Of a stretch of DNA of 64,000 bases, positions 34,901 through 45,747 are shown piece by piece. The translations under genes were made by a program, and so were the position numbers. The DNA is from Hyparrhenia diplandra (lineage: Eukaryota; Streptophyta; Magnoliopsida; Poales; Poaceae), in NCBI GenBank assembly GCA_015847255.1, contig JADLZK010009314.1:310001-374000 (forward strand), in the 5' to 3' direction. Numbering within the stretch: the first letter of the stretch is position 1; each line of letters begins with the position of its first letter. The notes under the pieces are model-generated. The model made no database searches and was not told where the DNA came from. It was given only the letters and a program-made list of their open reading frames with translations.

Positions 34901-35347
34901 ACCTATTCCTAACCTGTCAGCTTTTGTCTGTAGATTGTTGCCATTCAATTGGTATTGACACACAGAACCAAGGCGACATTTTCCAAGCAATTCAAATCAT
35001 CAGAACGCAGACAAGCCCAAACTTCTTAATGATAATGACCATCCTGATGTGCTGGCCAATATGGACAGTTAGAAATGATCTCAAATTCAAGGGCATTCCT
35101 GCCTGCCCTACCAGAGCCAAATAAATCTTCAGCAGGGAAATCAGAATCCTAACCCTAAGGGTTAAGACTAAGTTTAGCGCCTCTTTTGATTTATGGATCC
35201 AAAGTCTATTGTAATTTGCCTCTCTTTTCTTAGTTTCATTTTTACTTTCTTTGTCTCTTGAACTGCTTTGTACTATTTTCCATAACTGCTTTTTAAATTT
35301 TAATAAATTCCTATAGGGGCCACAAGCCCCTCCAGTTCATTAAAAAA
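31923..35347 (+). mobile_element. 5'-truncated, degenerate L1-type LINE
   Basis: It starts inside the endonuclease domain (GASRGIPVAW-like segment near 31,950, DDFNLI near 32,055, FTWSNMRTNPPLEKLDWVF near 32,175). It runs through reverse transcriptase (RQGDPLSPLLFVLAADLLQ near 33,555, QYADDTLII near 33,695) and a zf-RVT C-terminus (CVLCNCNEQETVSHLFLTC near 34,865) to an A run at 35,342-35,347. Many stops and shifts interrupt it. It differs from the LINE at 7.5-13 kb and belongs to another L1 lineage. Its left end abuts the MITE, so the MITE inserted at or near the 5' junction. Confidence 0.85.
33540..35124 (+). pseudogene. LINE reverse transcriptase / zf-RVT fragments
   Basis: Two open pieces remain. 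About 33,690-34,163 holds the YADDT catalytic motif, SDSTGLQINYNKS and FTYLGLPLGTTRPK. 34,795-35,124 holds the zinc-binding Cys-x2-Cys...His-x4-Cys pattern and a W-P-I-W-T-V-R-N motif. Between them the frame shifts and has stops near 34,160 and 34,265. It is non-functional. Confidence 0.8.
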
Positions 35348-36118
35348 ATAGCATGCACGTTGGCCGGTGTCACAATTTTGACCGAGAAGTGTTAGGCACA
35401 ACAGCCAAATGATCGAGATGGTGTCGGACCATGAAAGGCGCCACAACATGAATGGGTCATGCGCGTACATCTAAGAGAGGAAGGACGCCATTCATGGATT
35501 GATACTTGGCAAATACGTGCAAGACGGGCAGATGTACACGTAGAACAGATGCAAAGACACGCAGGCCGCCGGTGCCATGACGTCCGGCATCAACTTCTTC
35601 ACCGGCCACTCTTGCAAACAAAAGGTGTGGCCATTTTACTTGATCCAGTGCTTACAATTTTATTGATATCCTAGGATTTACTAAATTTTGCCATACCATA
35701 ATTACGATTTATTTTGTCTTCTTCAAGTACTTATCTTATATTGATTTGGTATGGTCAGTAAAACTTTAGGTGAGATTAGACTAGCTCAGGAAAGAATTGT
35801 GAAAAGCAACAGTCTTTGATTTCTCTGGACAAATAAGTCTTGATATAAACCTTAATTATTGACCATGACTTATAATTTTTTACACTTTAATAATAACTTC
35901 ATTAGATCACTTGAGTTTACATGTTAATAATGATAGGACTATGATCCATGGATTTATCAATATAGCCTATATGAAGAAACTCAGACTTTCACAATTATAA
36001 AAGATTATCCAGCTCTATCATTATGAAAGATAATGCTTTGACCCCTTAGTTTCCAATCACTATACCTCGCATTATAAGAGGTAATTTAATGTAATATATA
36101 CATGTATAAGTTGTACCT
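35348..36118. other. Intergenic DNA, nothing recognised
   Basis: A short GC-richer stretch at 35,380-35,640 has a 71-codon frame without recognisable similarity. The rest is AT-rich. Confidence 0.4.
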
Positions 36119-36257
36119 AAATTGTTCATCTACAAAACAATAACAAAAATCTCTCAAATCTACATATAAATGCTAATGTAGATGAGTACATTAGCATTTA
36201 AATGTAGATTTGAGAGATTTTTGTTATTTTTTGTAGATGTTCAATATAAACCATCTA
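36119..36257. repeat. Near-perfect short hairpin, MITE-like
   Basis: An inner stem of about 44 bp (AATAACAAAAATCTCTCAAA on the left, its complement on the right at 36,208-36,227) closes on a 6-base loop GATGAG at 36,181-36,186. Weaker pairing extends outward to about 36,119 and 36,257 (TTCATCTACAAAA and its complement). It could be a small foldback MITE or a precursor of small RNA. Confidence 0.8.
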
Positions 36258-37084
36258 TAAGTACAATATATGCACAAAGCTATTTGAAATACACACTTCT
36301 TCAATGTCAATTAAGTTGAAACTATGCGCAAATCTATGTTCCACTGTAGTCCAAGGAAACATATATACACTAGGATAAATATTTATTTTATAAGCTTATC
36401 GAAGCGTGGAAAAATGTCCTTTTAAACATATAGTAATCACACTTGCATTTCATTGAAGTTATACTAATACTCAAGATAATAAATTTTGCAAGTGGTTAGC
36501 CTCCAAAAAGTTTAAACAATTTGGTTGGAACATTATATCATATGAATATTAGCAATTTAATTCGAAGATCATTTGTTTAGTAAACAATATTAACTAATAC
36601 ATGATTATAAATTCAACAACTTAAGTGCCATCGTGCATACTGAAACAATTAATTATGCCATTGTATGATCTATAAGAGGATAGTCCAGGACATAGAATAT
36701 TCGTATAATAAAACTAAAAAAAAAAAAAATTAAATAAAAGCGATATAATACGCATAGGAACTTAAAATTAACACATGATCAAAAGTTGAAAGTTAAAATA
36801 TTGATTTTAGTGACATCACATAGAGTGGTAAGAATTTATATACTTTAAGTTTGTGTTTCAACTAAACACATAGCATGCTAGAAAAAGATTAATCCTAGAA
36901 TTTATTGCTCATAAAACCGCTAGAAATAAAAAAAATGATCTTAAATTTGTTACAAGAACCTAAAATACTTTTCCATCAAATTGGTAGACTATAATCACCA
37001 TTGTAAATAATAATCATTGTATCTGAACAATTAATAAGCACAAAATTTTGGAAAAATAAATAAAATTTAGGTTCAGTCCTAAAA
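36258..37084. other. AT-rich intergenic DNA, nothing recognised
   Basis: No open frame, no repeat boundary and no RNA-gene signal is visible. Confidence 0.5.
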
Positions 37085-37232
37085 AGAAATTAAAATGCTC
37101 ACCCGTGGACAGTACCAACAACCCCGGATCCTACAAGTAGGTCAATCTTGCATTGCACAGGTAATGCTTACAGTTTCAATAAAGGACCCTAACTTAATTA
37201 TTCTACCCGTGTACCTTCTCAACAGTGATGTT

Positions 37233-37362
37233 TGAAGTAGAACAATAATTAGTGGAATATTAGATATATTGCACTGGGCCTCATGGGCTGATTATATAGA
37301 GTACATAGGACTAACACCTCAAATAGTTAGACAATGTGGTACTATTCCTATTTACTCTAACA
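37233..37362 (-). repeat. 3' LTR of the small retroelement
   Basis: This is the downstream LTR in element orientation. It shares GGGCCTCATGGGCTGATTAT and GACAATGTGGTACTATTCCT (as read on the + strand) with the partner at 39,001-39,130. Confidence 0.92.
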
Positions 37363-39000
37363 CTCCCCCGCAGTCAGAGCGGGAGCACTATAGACTATGA
37401 GACTGGAGAAGAAGCGGACAAGGCAACATCCCCCCACAGTCATAACATCGATGCGGCGCGTATGCTATGGCTGGAGAAGAAGCCGATGAGAACTCATGCA
37501 AGGCGGTAGCCCTTTATGCTGATGTCGAGATAGCCGAGCGTGAGGGCGCAATAGCCGTGGTCGAGGAAGCCATGCTAAAGATGGCCGCGGGTCGTCATAG
37601 TTGTGGCTGGGTTGCCTTGTCAATGGAGCTGCAGGTGCACAAAGGGACACCAAGGTGATGACGGAGACACGCCGAGGCAGTCGTCGTGGGAGGAGGCGAT
37701 GCCGGGTCTACGCAGTCAGGGCCGTCGTGGACGTAGAAGAAAGGTGACGACGCAATCGAGGCAGACGAGGTGGGAACGGGAGGGTCGATGCCGAAGTTGA
37801 TGCAGTCAAGCCGCCTGTGCGCCGAGGCGTGTGTTGGGTTTGCCAATCCCAGCAATGCATCGGAGAAGAAAGCACGCGTCGGTGTTGCCAATACCGGGCG
37901 TACAAGGGAGTGAGCCACAACAACGGGGACACCGACAACGTGAAGTTGTGCTAGACGGGTAGAAGTAAAGTGCGGTAGCGACGCATCGGCAAGTGAGGCT
38001 CACTGACGACGCGAGGGCCGGCAAGCTAGGCTTGGCGACGACGAGGGTGTAGTTGCAGCTCGATGACGAAGACCCAATCAACAGGACGAAGACCATGTGC
38101 AGACGGAAGCGGGGACACGTCGGCGAGTACCGCTCAGTGACGACGCGAGACGTAGCACAGCCATCGATGCACATGGGACGATGATGTAGATGCAATGGAG
38201 AAGTGGACACACGGGTGGTGCTGCTACAGCCGGCCCGATGAGGCGACACAGCAGCAGCCCCTGTTGCTTGGAGAGGATGCACATAGTACTCGGCGATGGT
38301 GTCAATGGAGTTGATGCTGATGCGAGTAGTTCGCGCGAGGTTGGTGGGTGGTGGGCGACTCAATCCCGATCAGTGATCGAGCAAACCAAAAAATACAGCA
38401 GCGGTAGATCGGTGTACCCAGCGTGGCGACACAATCCGGGCGGTGCGATCTCATCTGGTGGCGCTCCCCGGTGACGAGACGCCAAGCGCAGCTCGCGGCC
38501 GACCGGCAAGCAAGGCTCAGCGACAGCAAGGGTAGCAGCCAAAGACGAACGGGGCGAGTTGCATAGCGAGTCGTGGACGTGTGGGGTCGAAGGCGCCGAC
38601 ATAGATCGACGTGGTAGACATAGGTAGATCCACTCGACAGCAGCGACACGCCAGATGTGGCTGCCTCCATGGCAGCTCTGGTCGGGCGTGTGGGCTCGCC
38701 TGGCCGCCACCATGGCGACACGGGATGGGGGCGAGATCCAGCAGTCTCCATGTGACGAAGATCGAGAAGGTGGCGGCGATGGTCCAACGATGAGACTAGG
38801 GATGAGGCGGCGGCAGCCCGACGATGACGCATGGGAGATCCCCCATCAGCTATGCGCGCGATGACAATGGTAGCCGGATCAATAGGATCGACGCCCAAAC
38901 GGGGCGCGTTGGTCCCCGGCGGAGATCGACCTCTCCCGGGCGCGCGGTGCGGAAGCGGCGGCGGCTAGGGTTAGGATCTAAACCTAGGCGAATGATACCA

Positions 39001-39130
39001 TGAAGGAGAATAATAATTGGTGGAATTTTGGATATATTGCATTGGGCCTCATGGGCTGATTATATAGAGTACATAGGACAAACACCTCACATGATTAGAC
39101 AATGTGGTACTATTCCTATTTACTCTAACA
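39001..39130 (-). repeat. 5' LTR of the small retroelement
   Basis: This is the upstream LTR in element orientation. The primer-binding site lies at 38,993-39,000 (TGATACCA on the + strand), directly inside it. Confidence 0.92.
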
Positions 39131-39455
39131 ATGTTAATGTTTTATTTAGTGGTTTTGGCCAAATAAATGTTGTCTTCCTATTGTTACTTTAGTAAACTAT
39201 GCTAATGTAATATATATTTGCATATTCAGAAAGTACTAATAATCTCATCTTTTGTACAGAAAACACTATTCTTGACTTGTTCTAGGAGAACACATCTTCA
39301 GTGATGTTCAAGTTTATTTTTTGTGGTATGGCCAAGGAAATTAGTTTTCCTATTCCTGCTCTACTAAACTATGCTAATGTGTATGAATTCAATATTCAAA
39401 AAGTACTAATCTCATCTTCAGTACATAAAACTCTGTTCTTGCTCTGTTTTTAGGA
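39131..39455. repeat. Tandem duplication of about 160 bp in the block C flank
   Basis: About 39,136-39,290 and 39,300-39,455 both run through a (T)GGCCAA segment, CTAAACTATGCTAATGT, a TATTCA-AAAGTACTAAT segment and TAGGAGAAC. Block B has the same sequence once (18,400-18,560), so the doubling happened in block C only. Confidence 0.7.
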
Positions 39456-40349
39456 GAACTGGAAATGCAAAATGACCCTACAAATTACAAATATTAACAG
39501 AAAAAACGTTGGCATATAAACATTGCAAATTAGTTCTAGAAAAAGCCTGTAGGCATTCACTAATATATGGTTTATATTGTTGACAAGCAATAATTCGTAT
39601 GACAATAACAGTGCTCTGGATGACTGTCAATCGTCATTTTATTTTTTAATTTTGGGCATCATGAATGAAGCAGCCAACCAGGTCGCCAATGGACATGTAT
39701 GGTGCAGAGGATTGTAGCGGTGGGAGGCAGAGAAGGTCGTCATCAAGCAGCAACTGTTAATGGCATTGCATTGCAAGTTCAAATGTTCAGAACTCAAAGA
39801 GAGCAAATTTGGTAACACGTTAGACTATTGTTAAGGTTCAGGTGAACAACATGGAAGACACAATATTTCGGAAAAATGGTGGCACACAAATTGCTTGCAA
39901 GTTGTTGCCGACATGTCGTTTTCAGTAGTCAAGGAAGACACTGTAATCTTAAGTTTTCATTTTCAGTTTGTCACTCCAGTTGTGCGTTGCAGTCCTTCTT
40001 GAGCTTGCACTCATATTGTCCAGTCATGACTCATGAGTATTGCACACCTATCTGCTTATACGAATGGATGAAACATCTGACTGTGAATCACCAAAACAAT
40101 TTGTGATCCATCTGAATTTCAGCCATTTTGTGTCTGTTTCCTAGTACTTCTCTTCACTCTTCAGAAGAGTGGGAGGCACGTAAATGTAGGATGCAGCATC
40201 AGCAAAGGATGCAAAACATTTGACCAGCTAGTATTTTTTATCTGAAACTTTCCTCGATTTGCAAAAGTATTTTTTTATCTGAAACTTTCCTCGATTTGCA
40301 AAGTTACATTTCAAACGTGGCACAGAATTGACACAGCACCAACAACACG

Positions 40350-40463
40350 TTTTTTTTTTTTTTTTTGATTAAAGTAAAATAAACAGAACTTCTTTACAAC
40401 AGTCCTCACGAAACATAAAAAGGTGAGGAAAAAATTGCTAAAATAACACAAATTACACAAAGT
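40350..40463 (-). mobile_element. T-run-headed insertion: truncated retroposon on minus strand
   Basis: Block B runs continuously from ACACAGCACTAACA to TTCTGCACTTGCTACTG. Block C has about 115 extra bases here that begin with 17 Ts, the complement of an A tail. No clear TSD was found, so the class (LINE or SINE) is open. Confidence 0.55.
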
Positions 40464-40798
40464 TGACACTGTGTTTTGCACTTGCTTGCTACTGAGTATA
40501 GTAAGGCAAGAACAGAGCAGCAGATATGTGCTTGTCATTCACCGCAGGTGCAAGCCCACATTATACTCGTCGGCCATGCATGGACTGAAGGTTCCTTTCA
40601 GTCAGAACTCAGAAGGTAGCAGATGTACCTCCAGGAAGGTCACGCTACCTGAGCAACAAGTCGCATGACGCCGTCTCTGCTGGTGCAAAAACAGCCGGTG
40701 CAGAGGATGGATTTAACTCTTCTCCCATTTGTTAGAGATAGAGCATATTTAGGAGATTGATAGGGAGAAAAAAAAATTAGGACTTCCTAACTTTCTTT

Positions 40799-41178
40799 GT
40801 TGATGACACTAGAACACAAATGTCTTTTAAGAACTTGTATATCTTTTTAGACCAAAGGAGATTTCCCAGCTTATATTGAAAACTACCGAATCCATAGTGA
40901 CTGCTGGGGTTACCAGCTTACAAGACCACAGAACGTCCAAAGCGCTCGCACAGACACCCAAAGCTACATGAAAACAACGACAGAAACTAGCGCGACGAAA
41001 TGTCTACATCGAAGGTTTAAAACGAATACAGGTGAACCAGGGAAACATCACCCTCTTACTTACACTGCAGAAACAACAAAAAGACATAAAATGCTTTTTT
41101 ACCGGGTGAATGCTTGGCCGCCGTGCTGTTCTTCCATTTGTAGGCAACCATTGCGTTGATGACACTAGTACACAAATG
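40799..41178. repeat. Direct repeats of 24 bp bracketing about 330 bp
   Basis: 40,799-40,822 and 41,155-41,178 share GTTGATGACACTAG then ACACAAATG with one mismatch. The interval between reads on the minus strand as a LINE-like 3' end (AATATAAGCTGGGAAATCTC). The second copy is also the start of the CACTA-like element below, so the repeat may reflect either a TSD or a duplicated CACTA terminus. Confidence 0.55.
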
Positions 41179-42179
41179 CTTTTTTTTTTTAACAAAACAG
41201 TCAAAAATGATTTTTTAGAGCCGTTTAGCAAAAGCGATATACCATGCCATCGATTATAAAAATAAGTTCTTTTTATAGGCTGTTTTATGATCCTCCGACC
41301 AAATTGATTTTCAGACACGGTTTTATCAAGAGAACGGGCATTAGAAATCAATTTTTAGAGTCAGCTGACTGAAGTGAACTATCCATAAAAGTAATTTTTG
41401 GATTAAAAAAAAACATTTAGAACTGGTATGAACCTACAACCTCTCACCTGACACTTACCACCACACCACACAGTCACTTATGGCTACATATATATTTCAT
41501 CTTTTGTACTAATATATATAAATCTTGTAATTAATATTTTAACTTGTAAGCGATCTTTAAATGGAAAATTTTGAACTAAGAAGTTTTAGATCTCGTCAAA
41601 CACTGCATCTTTTATATTGGACATGTCTCCATCCATATAAGGAAAATTTCAAAATTCAAAATTTAAAATTCAAAATCTAAGAAGTTAATATTTATAGCCC
41701 CCTAAAAAAAAAAAACTCAAGCAAAATAATAACTCAACTAAAAGTATGTAGACCTCGTCAAGCTCTACAACTTTGATATAAATTTTGCCTTCATCCACAC
41801 AAAAGTTATAAACTTATTTGTTCATCCAAGTCTAATATGGTTGACTGAGTCAATTTCTTTTTAAAAAGAACTATTTCTAGAGACGTTGACTTCACCTATT
41901 TCTAGAGGTAGTTGACATAAATCACTGTCCCTGAAAATCGCATTTTCTTCATAAGTGGCTCTCTTAACTTGATCATCCTTAAAAATTAATACATGTTTAG
42001 TGATGGCTTACATAATGGAAAAACCCCTAAAAATAATTTGTAGGGCGGTTTCAGACCGAAAGGGAAATTCTCATTTCCAGTAGTGTACAATGCTCCTGGA
42101 GCTAGTTACAGACGGTTCGCTAAGTAAACCGTCGTGTAAGAAACAGGAGCCATCTTAAAAAGATCTTTTTTTGTACTAG
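41163..42179. mobile_element. CACTA-like non-autonomous element
   Basis: It starts CACTAGTACACAAATGC and ends TTTTTTTGTACTAGTG, matching inverted termini. An internal nested end, TTTCCAGTAGTG, lies at about 42,076-42,087, and GACGGTTCGCTAAGTAAACCGTC forms a short hairpin near it. A clean 3-bp TSD was not found. No transposase frame exists. Confidence 0.6.
41425..41475 (-). other. tRNA-like A-box/B-box module in the second CACTA-like element
   Basis: On the minus strand GTGTGGTGTGGTGGTAAGTG is followed by GGTGAGAGGTTGTAGGTTCA. The arrangement matches the module at 2,693-2,757 in the first CACTA element. It is too short and unpaired to be a tRNA gene. Confidence 0.45.
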
Positions 42180-42184
42180 TGTAG

Positions 42185-42338
42185 ATCTTTTCTTGCAGGT
42201 TCATCTTGTTAGGCTTTGGGTTTGGAGGGCTGTCACTGTTTGATTTATTCCAGGTTGCTTACCACCGGTTCGGTGTTTTATAATGAAGGAATCCATTAAT
42301 GAAATACGAGCTAATTATGCCACGTTCAGAAAAAAAAA
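42185..42338 (+). mobile_element. LINE 3' end (solo tail), copy 1
   Basis: GGAGGGCTGTCACTGTTTGA leads to TTTTATAATGAAGGAATCC and an A run (TTCAGAAAAAAAAA). This is a typical L1-type 3' UTR with tail and no coding part. The same tail occurs at 54,009-54,125, in both cases followed by the array unit. Confidence 0.7.
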
Positions 42339-42462
42339 TGCTGCCCTGCCATGATCATGATAGTTGTCTAGTCTGATTTCAATTTCATCGTCATGCATTA
42401 TACGCAGATAGAATAATGAAATAGTTGGATCCCCCTCCCCTGGCCCGAGCCGTTCACATTGG
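42339..42462 (+). repeat. Left piece of the 510-bp tandem array
   Basis: It carries TTCAATTTCATCGTCATGCA, GCAGATAGAATAATGAA and CCGAGCCGTTCACATTGG as in every unit of the array at 49.8-55.4 kb. It is separated from the rest by the gypsy element, whose TSD ATTGG is its last five bases (42,458-42,462). Confidence 0.88.
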
Positions 42463-42813
42463 TGTCAGGCCACAGATCAGGCGTAGACGTGAGCTCGGTG
42501 GATTTGGTAACCTAATCTACGGAACTTCGATGGCAAGGAAACGAGAACGAAGAACAACACGAAGAACAGAGAACGAAATGATTAACTGACGAATGAATAA
42601 GGAAACAATGTTCAGGTTCTCGATGACTTGCCGCCCGACCGCCCACTCCACCTATATGGTGGCCAAATTAGTTACAAGGCCAATCGGCCCAAACACAACA
42701 ATGAATACCGACATCGAAGGAAACGGCCCAAAGCCCACGATTCCATCAGCTCAGCCACTTGTCGTTACTCTTGCCGGTCGGTGAACAGTCCGGCAGAGGT
42801 CCTTTCCCCGACA
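42463..42813 (-). repeat. 3' LTR of the gypsy element
   Basis: It reads TGTCAGGCCACAGATCAGG at the left edge and CCTTTCCCCGACA at the right edge. It contains CGATGACTTGCCGCCC and TATATGGTGGCCAAATT, shared with the right LTR. Confidence 0.92.
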
Positions 42814-42848
42814 TTGCCCCATTCTTGAAGCAGCTTGACCCCAAGTCG

Positions 42849-43881
42849 TTATGTTTGGAAATCGTCAACCCAAATTGTCGAGCTGCTCCTGTGTAGACAT
42901 GTATGAAGGCAAAGTATCCCAAAACACTTGGATCTGACAGACTGCCGAGGCTCCCTTCGAATGCACCTCTTTTGTCCAAACTGAATTGGTTGTAGGCTGA
43001 TTGTAGGATCATCGGGCAACTCACCGATATCATCATGTATCCGGACATTCGGTGGAACATGCTTCTTGAGTTGGGAGACGTGTACCACTGGGTGAATCCT
43101 TGCTTCGGTGGCGGGTTCAACTTGTGTGCCCGCGGCACCACCCCCGGCCAATATGGAGAATGGTCCAAAGAAACGATAGGTGAGTTTTCGATTACCTCTT
43201 GGGGCTAGAGAAGTTCGAATATATGGTTGGAGCTTCAAGTAGACCAGATCCCCAACCTCGAATATTTTTTCACTTCTCGTTCTTATCAAAGATAATGCTT
43301 CATCCCTCTGTTGAGCTCGATGCAATTGGTGTCCGATCACATCATGAATCAAGTTTCTCTCCAAAGATCCATTGCTCCAAAACTCGGTGCATGAAATCGT
43401 AGTTGGGAGGAACTCCCAAATGCCTTGGCTTGTAACCAAACATCACTTCAAAGGGTGTTCTACGCCCAATATTGTGTGGAAACTTGTGTTGTACCAATAC
43501 TCGAGCCAAGGGTAACCATTTACTCCATTGTGCGGGACAAGCATTGACAGTGCATCTCAAAAATGCCTCAAGACATTGATTCAACCTCTCGGTTTGTCCA
43601 TCAGTTTCAGGATGATAAGATGAACTTAGCAGTAACTGAACATCAGCTTTCTTGAATAATTCATCCCACACATTACTTGTAAACACCTTATCCCTATCCG
43701 AGATTATCTTCTGAGGTAGACCATGTATTTTGTAAATATTATCCATGAATGACTGTGCCACAGATATAGCAGTATAAGGGCGAGAGAGGGGCAAGAAATG
43801 GCCATACTTTGAGAATTTATCAATGATGACTAGAATTGTGTCCCACTTCTGAGACTTAGGCAATCCTTCCACAAAATTCAT
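42849..43881 (-). pseudogene. Gypsy integrase core and C-terminal region
   Basis: Integrase inserts the element cDNA in the nucleus. The catalytic DDE residues lie in VIIDKFSKYGHF (first D), ISDRDKVFTS (second D) and HPETDGQTERLNQ (E). The frame 43,881-43,342 is intact and then shifts. The next frame continues with NLIHDVIGHQLHRAQQR, GDLVYLKLQPY and HVSQLKKHV, the usual C-terminal landmarks. A further shifted stretch may be the remains of a chromodomain, but I cannot confirm it. Confidence 0.85.
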
Positions 43882-43920
43882 ACAAATTACTTGCCAAACT
43901 TGCCCAGGTATAGGTAAGGG

Positions 43921-44334
43921 TCAGAATGATCTAGGTTTCTTCACATGATCCACCTTAGCTTGCTGACAAATAGTGCACTGTCTGACAAAATTTTCCACAT
44001 CTTCTCTCGTCTTGGGCCAAATAAAGATTTGCTTGATCCTGTGATAGGTTGCCAATACTCCAGAATGTCCACCCACACCTGAACTGTGTATACCCTGTAA
44101 AATGTGGTTCTGAGCTAACTTGTTGCTTCCCAACCAAATTCTCCCATATTGTCTAATGACTCCCTCATCAACAGAGAAATGTTTGAATTTGGGTTTATCA
44201 ACTTGTGGATCGACTAAAAACTCCAAAGCTAAGGGATCATCGTCATATCCATTTTTTCTCTCTAGCCACTCAAAGATATACAAAGGAGACAAACCGAATA
44301 ACATTGATTTGATGGCATCTTGACAATGAATCAC
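43921..44334 (-). pseudogene. Gypsy integrase zinc-binding (H2C2) region
   Basis: The frame has HSSGVGGHSGVLATYHRIKQ, then W-P-K-T-R-E-D-V and CTICQQAK, giving the His-His-Cys-Cys set of the integrase N-terminal domain. It ends at a stop at 43,921, just before the core domain frame starts at 43,881, so a shift or stop separates the two. Confidence 0.85.
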
Positions 44335-44352
44335 CGCAATGTTATTTGAACC

Positions 44353-44799
44353 CTACTTATATTCCACTTTGAACCGCAAGTCCATAAGCTTGTATAGAGC
44401 TTTATGGCGTATCTTGGTGACCACCCTCTGCTCAGTCAATTGTAACAAGCTTTTATGATCTGTCTTTATGATGAATTCCATATGATGCAAGTACTGCCTC
44501 CATTTGTCCACAGCTAAAATGATTGCTAGGCATTCCTTCTCATATGTAGACAAAGCTTGATTTTTATGACACACAACTTTACTCGGGTATGCAATTGGGT
44601 GTTTATCCCGCATCATTACTGCCCCAAAGCCTACATCACTTGCATCAGTTTCTAGTGTGAATGGCTTTGTGAAGTCAGGAAGAGCTAATACTGGAGCCTG
44701 AATCAAAGCCTGTTTCAGATTCTGAAAAGCTTGCTCACTTCTGTCAGTCCATTGAAACTTGACATCTTTCTTCAGCAATTCAGTCAATGGTCTACTCAT
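44353..44799 (-). pseudogene. Gypsy RNase H region
   Basis: MSRPLTELLKKDVKFQWT leads into LETDASDVGFGAVM, STYEKECLAIILAV and the IKTDHKSLLQL motif. These carry the conserved acidic residues of the RNase H that removes the RNA template. The 148-residue frame is open but disconnected from RT upstream. Confidence 0.88.
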
Positions 44800-45546
44800 A
44801 CAGCCATAATTCTTGATGAACCTTCTATACTATCCAAGAAGGCCTAGGAAACCCCTTAGTCGTTTGATATTCTTTGGAGTTGGCCACTCTTTAACTGCTG
44901 CAATCTTGCTCGGTTCAGTAGAGACCCCTTGAGCAGATATGATATGTCCCAGATACTCCACTGTTTCCTATGCAAAAGAACATTTGGACATCTTGACAAA
45001 GAACTGATGTGCCCTGAGAATGTCAAACACTTGCTTCAATAATTCCAGATGCTCTTGTAAGGACTTGGAATAAATCAATATATCGTCCATAAAGACCAGA
45101 AGTCCCTTTCTCAATAACTTGGCAAATATGAAGTTCATCACACTCGAAATGTTGTTGGAGCATTAGTTAATCCAAATGGCATCACCGTAAACTTATATAG
45201 CCCATTGTGTGTCTTGAATTGAGTTTTGTATGTTTATTGTGCATCCACACAAATTTGATGATAACCTCGCCCTTAGATCCAATTTAGTGAACCACTGTGC
45301 ACCTTTGGGCTCATCCAATAACTCTTCTACAACTGGCATTGGATGCTTATCCTTCACAGTTTGAGCATTCAAGATTACGTAATCTACACAAAATCGCCAT
45401 GTCCCATCCTTCTGCTTTTTACCTATAAACGGTGAGGCATATGGGCCGGAGCTTGGCTTGATTATTCCATTCTTCAACATCTCATGTAACTGCTTTTCAA
45501 TTTCATCTTTTTGTAATGGGGAGTACTTGTAAGGTCTCACATTCAC
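44800..45546 (-). pseudogene. Gypsy reverse transcriptase region (frameshifted)
   Basis: The frame starting at 45,546 has RPYKYSPLQKDEIEKQ, GIIKPSSGPYASP and WRFCVDYVILNAQTVKDKHP. The catalytic box appears as LVFMDDILI at about 45,073-45,099 in a different frame. A shift lies near 45,240 and stops lie near 44,830 and 44,970. The protein is not made as given. Confidence 0.85.
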
Positions 45547-45747
45547 GAAGGTTGAGCTCGGGCACTACATAAATTTTGTGATCACAGGGGCCTCTTAGGT
45601 GGCAGTCAAGAGGGTGTCTCGAACACTTCGCATTCTCATCAATTAAATTTTGAATCTGAGTAGGAATGTTTTAGATTGTTGAACTGAGAACAAATGGCCA
45701 CTGTCTTCAGACTAAGGCAGTACCAACTCAGTACTTCTCCATGCCAC

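Larger units (their letters stand above)
37233..39130 (-). mobile_element. Small non-autonomous LTR retroelement (TRIM/LARD-like)
   Basis: Two 130-bp LTRs (37,233-37,362 and 39,001-39,130) differ at about 10 positions. Each is bounded by TG...CA. The element is flanked by the 5-bp TSD ATGTT (37,228-37,232 and 39,131-39,135). Read on the minus strand, the 5' LTR is followed directly by TGGTATCA, the initiator-Met tRNA primer-binding site, and the 3' LTR is preceded by the purine tract GCGGGGGAG. The interior of about 1.64 kb is GC-rich with no recognisable gag or pol, so proteins must come from another element. It inserted in block C. Confidence 0.92.
37085..40560 (+). other. Block C: orphan copy of the NLR downstream flank
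   Basis: 37,085-37,232 plus 39,131-40,530 match the flank behind NLR-B (about 18,310-19,520) in order and orientation. Landmarks are AAAATGCTCACCCGTGGACAG, CTTGCATTGCACAGGTAATG, TTTAATTTTGGGCATCATGA and CAAGAACAGAGCAGCAGATATG. There is no NLR body to its left and no DUF716/TMEM45 tail to its right. It is interrupted by a small LTR element and a T-rich insertion. Confidence 0.8.

Noticed and set aside
35459..35674. 71-codon frame after the third LINE
   Set aside because: No family resemblance, no splice context; probably intergenic.
37465..38898. Several 60-200 codon frames inside the small LTR element
   Set aside because: They overlap on both strands in GC-rich DNA and none shows gag, protease, RT or integrase motifs.
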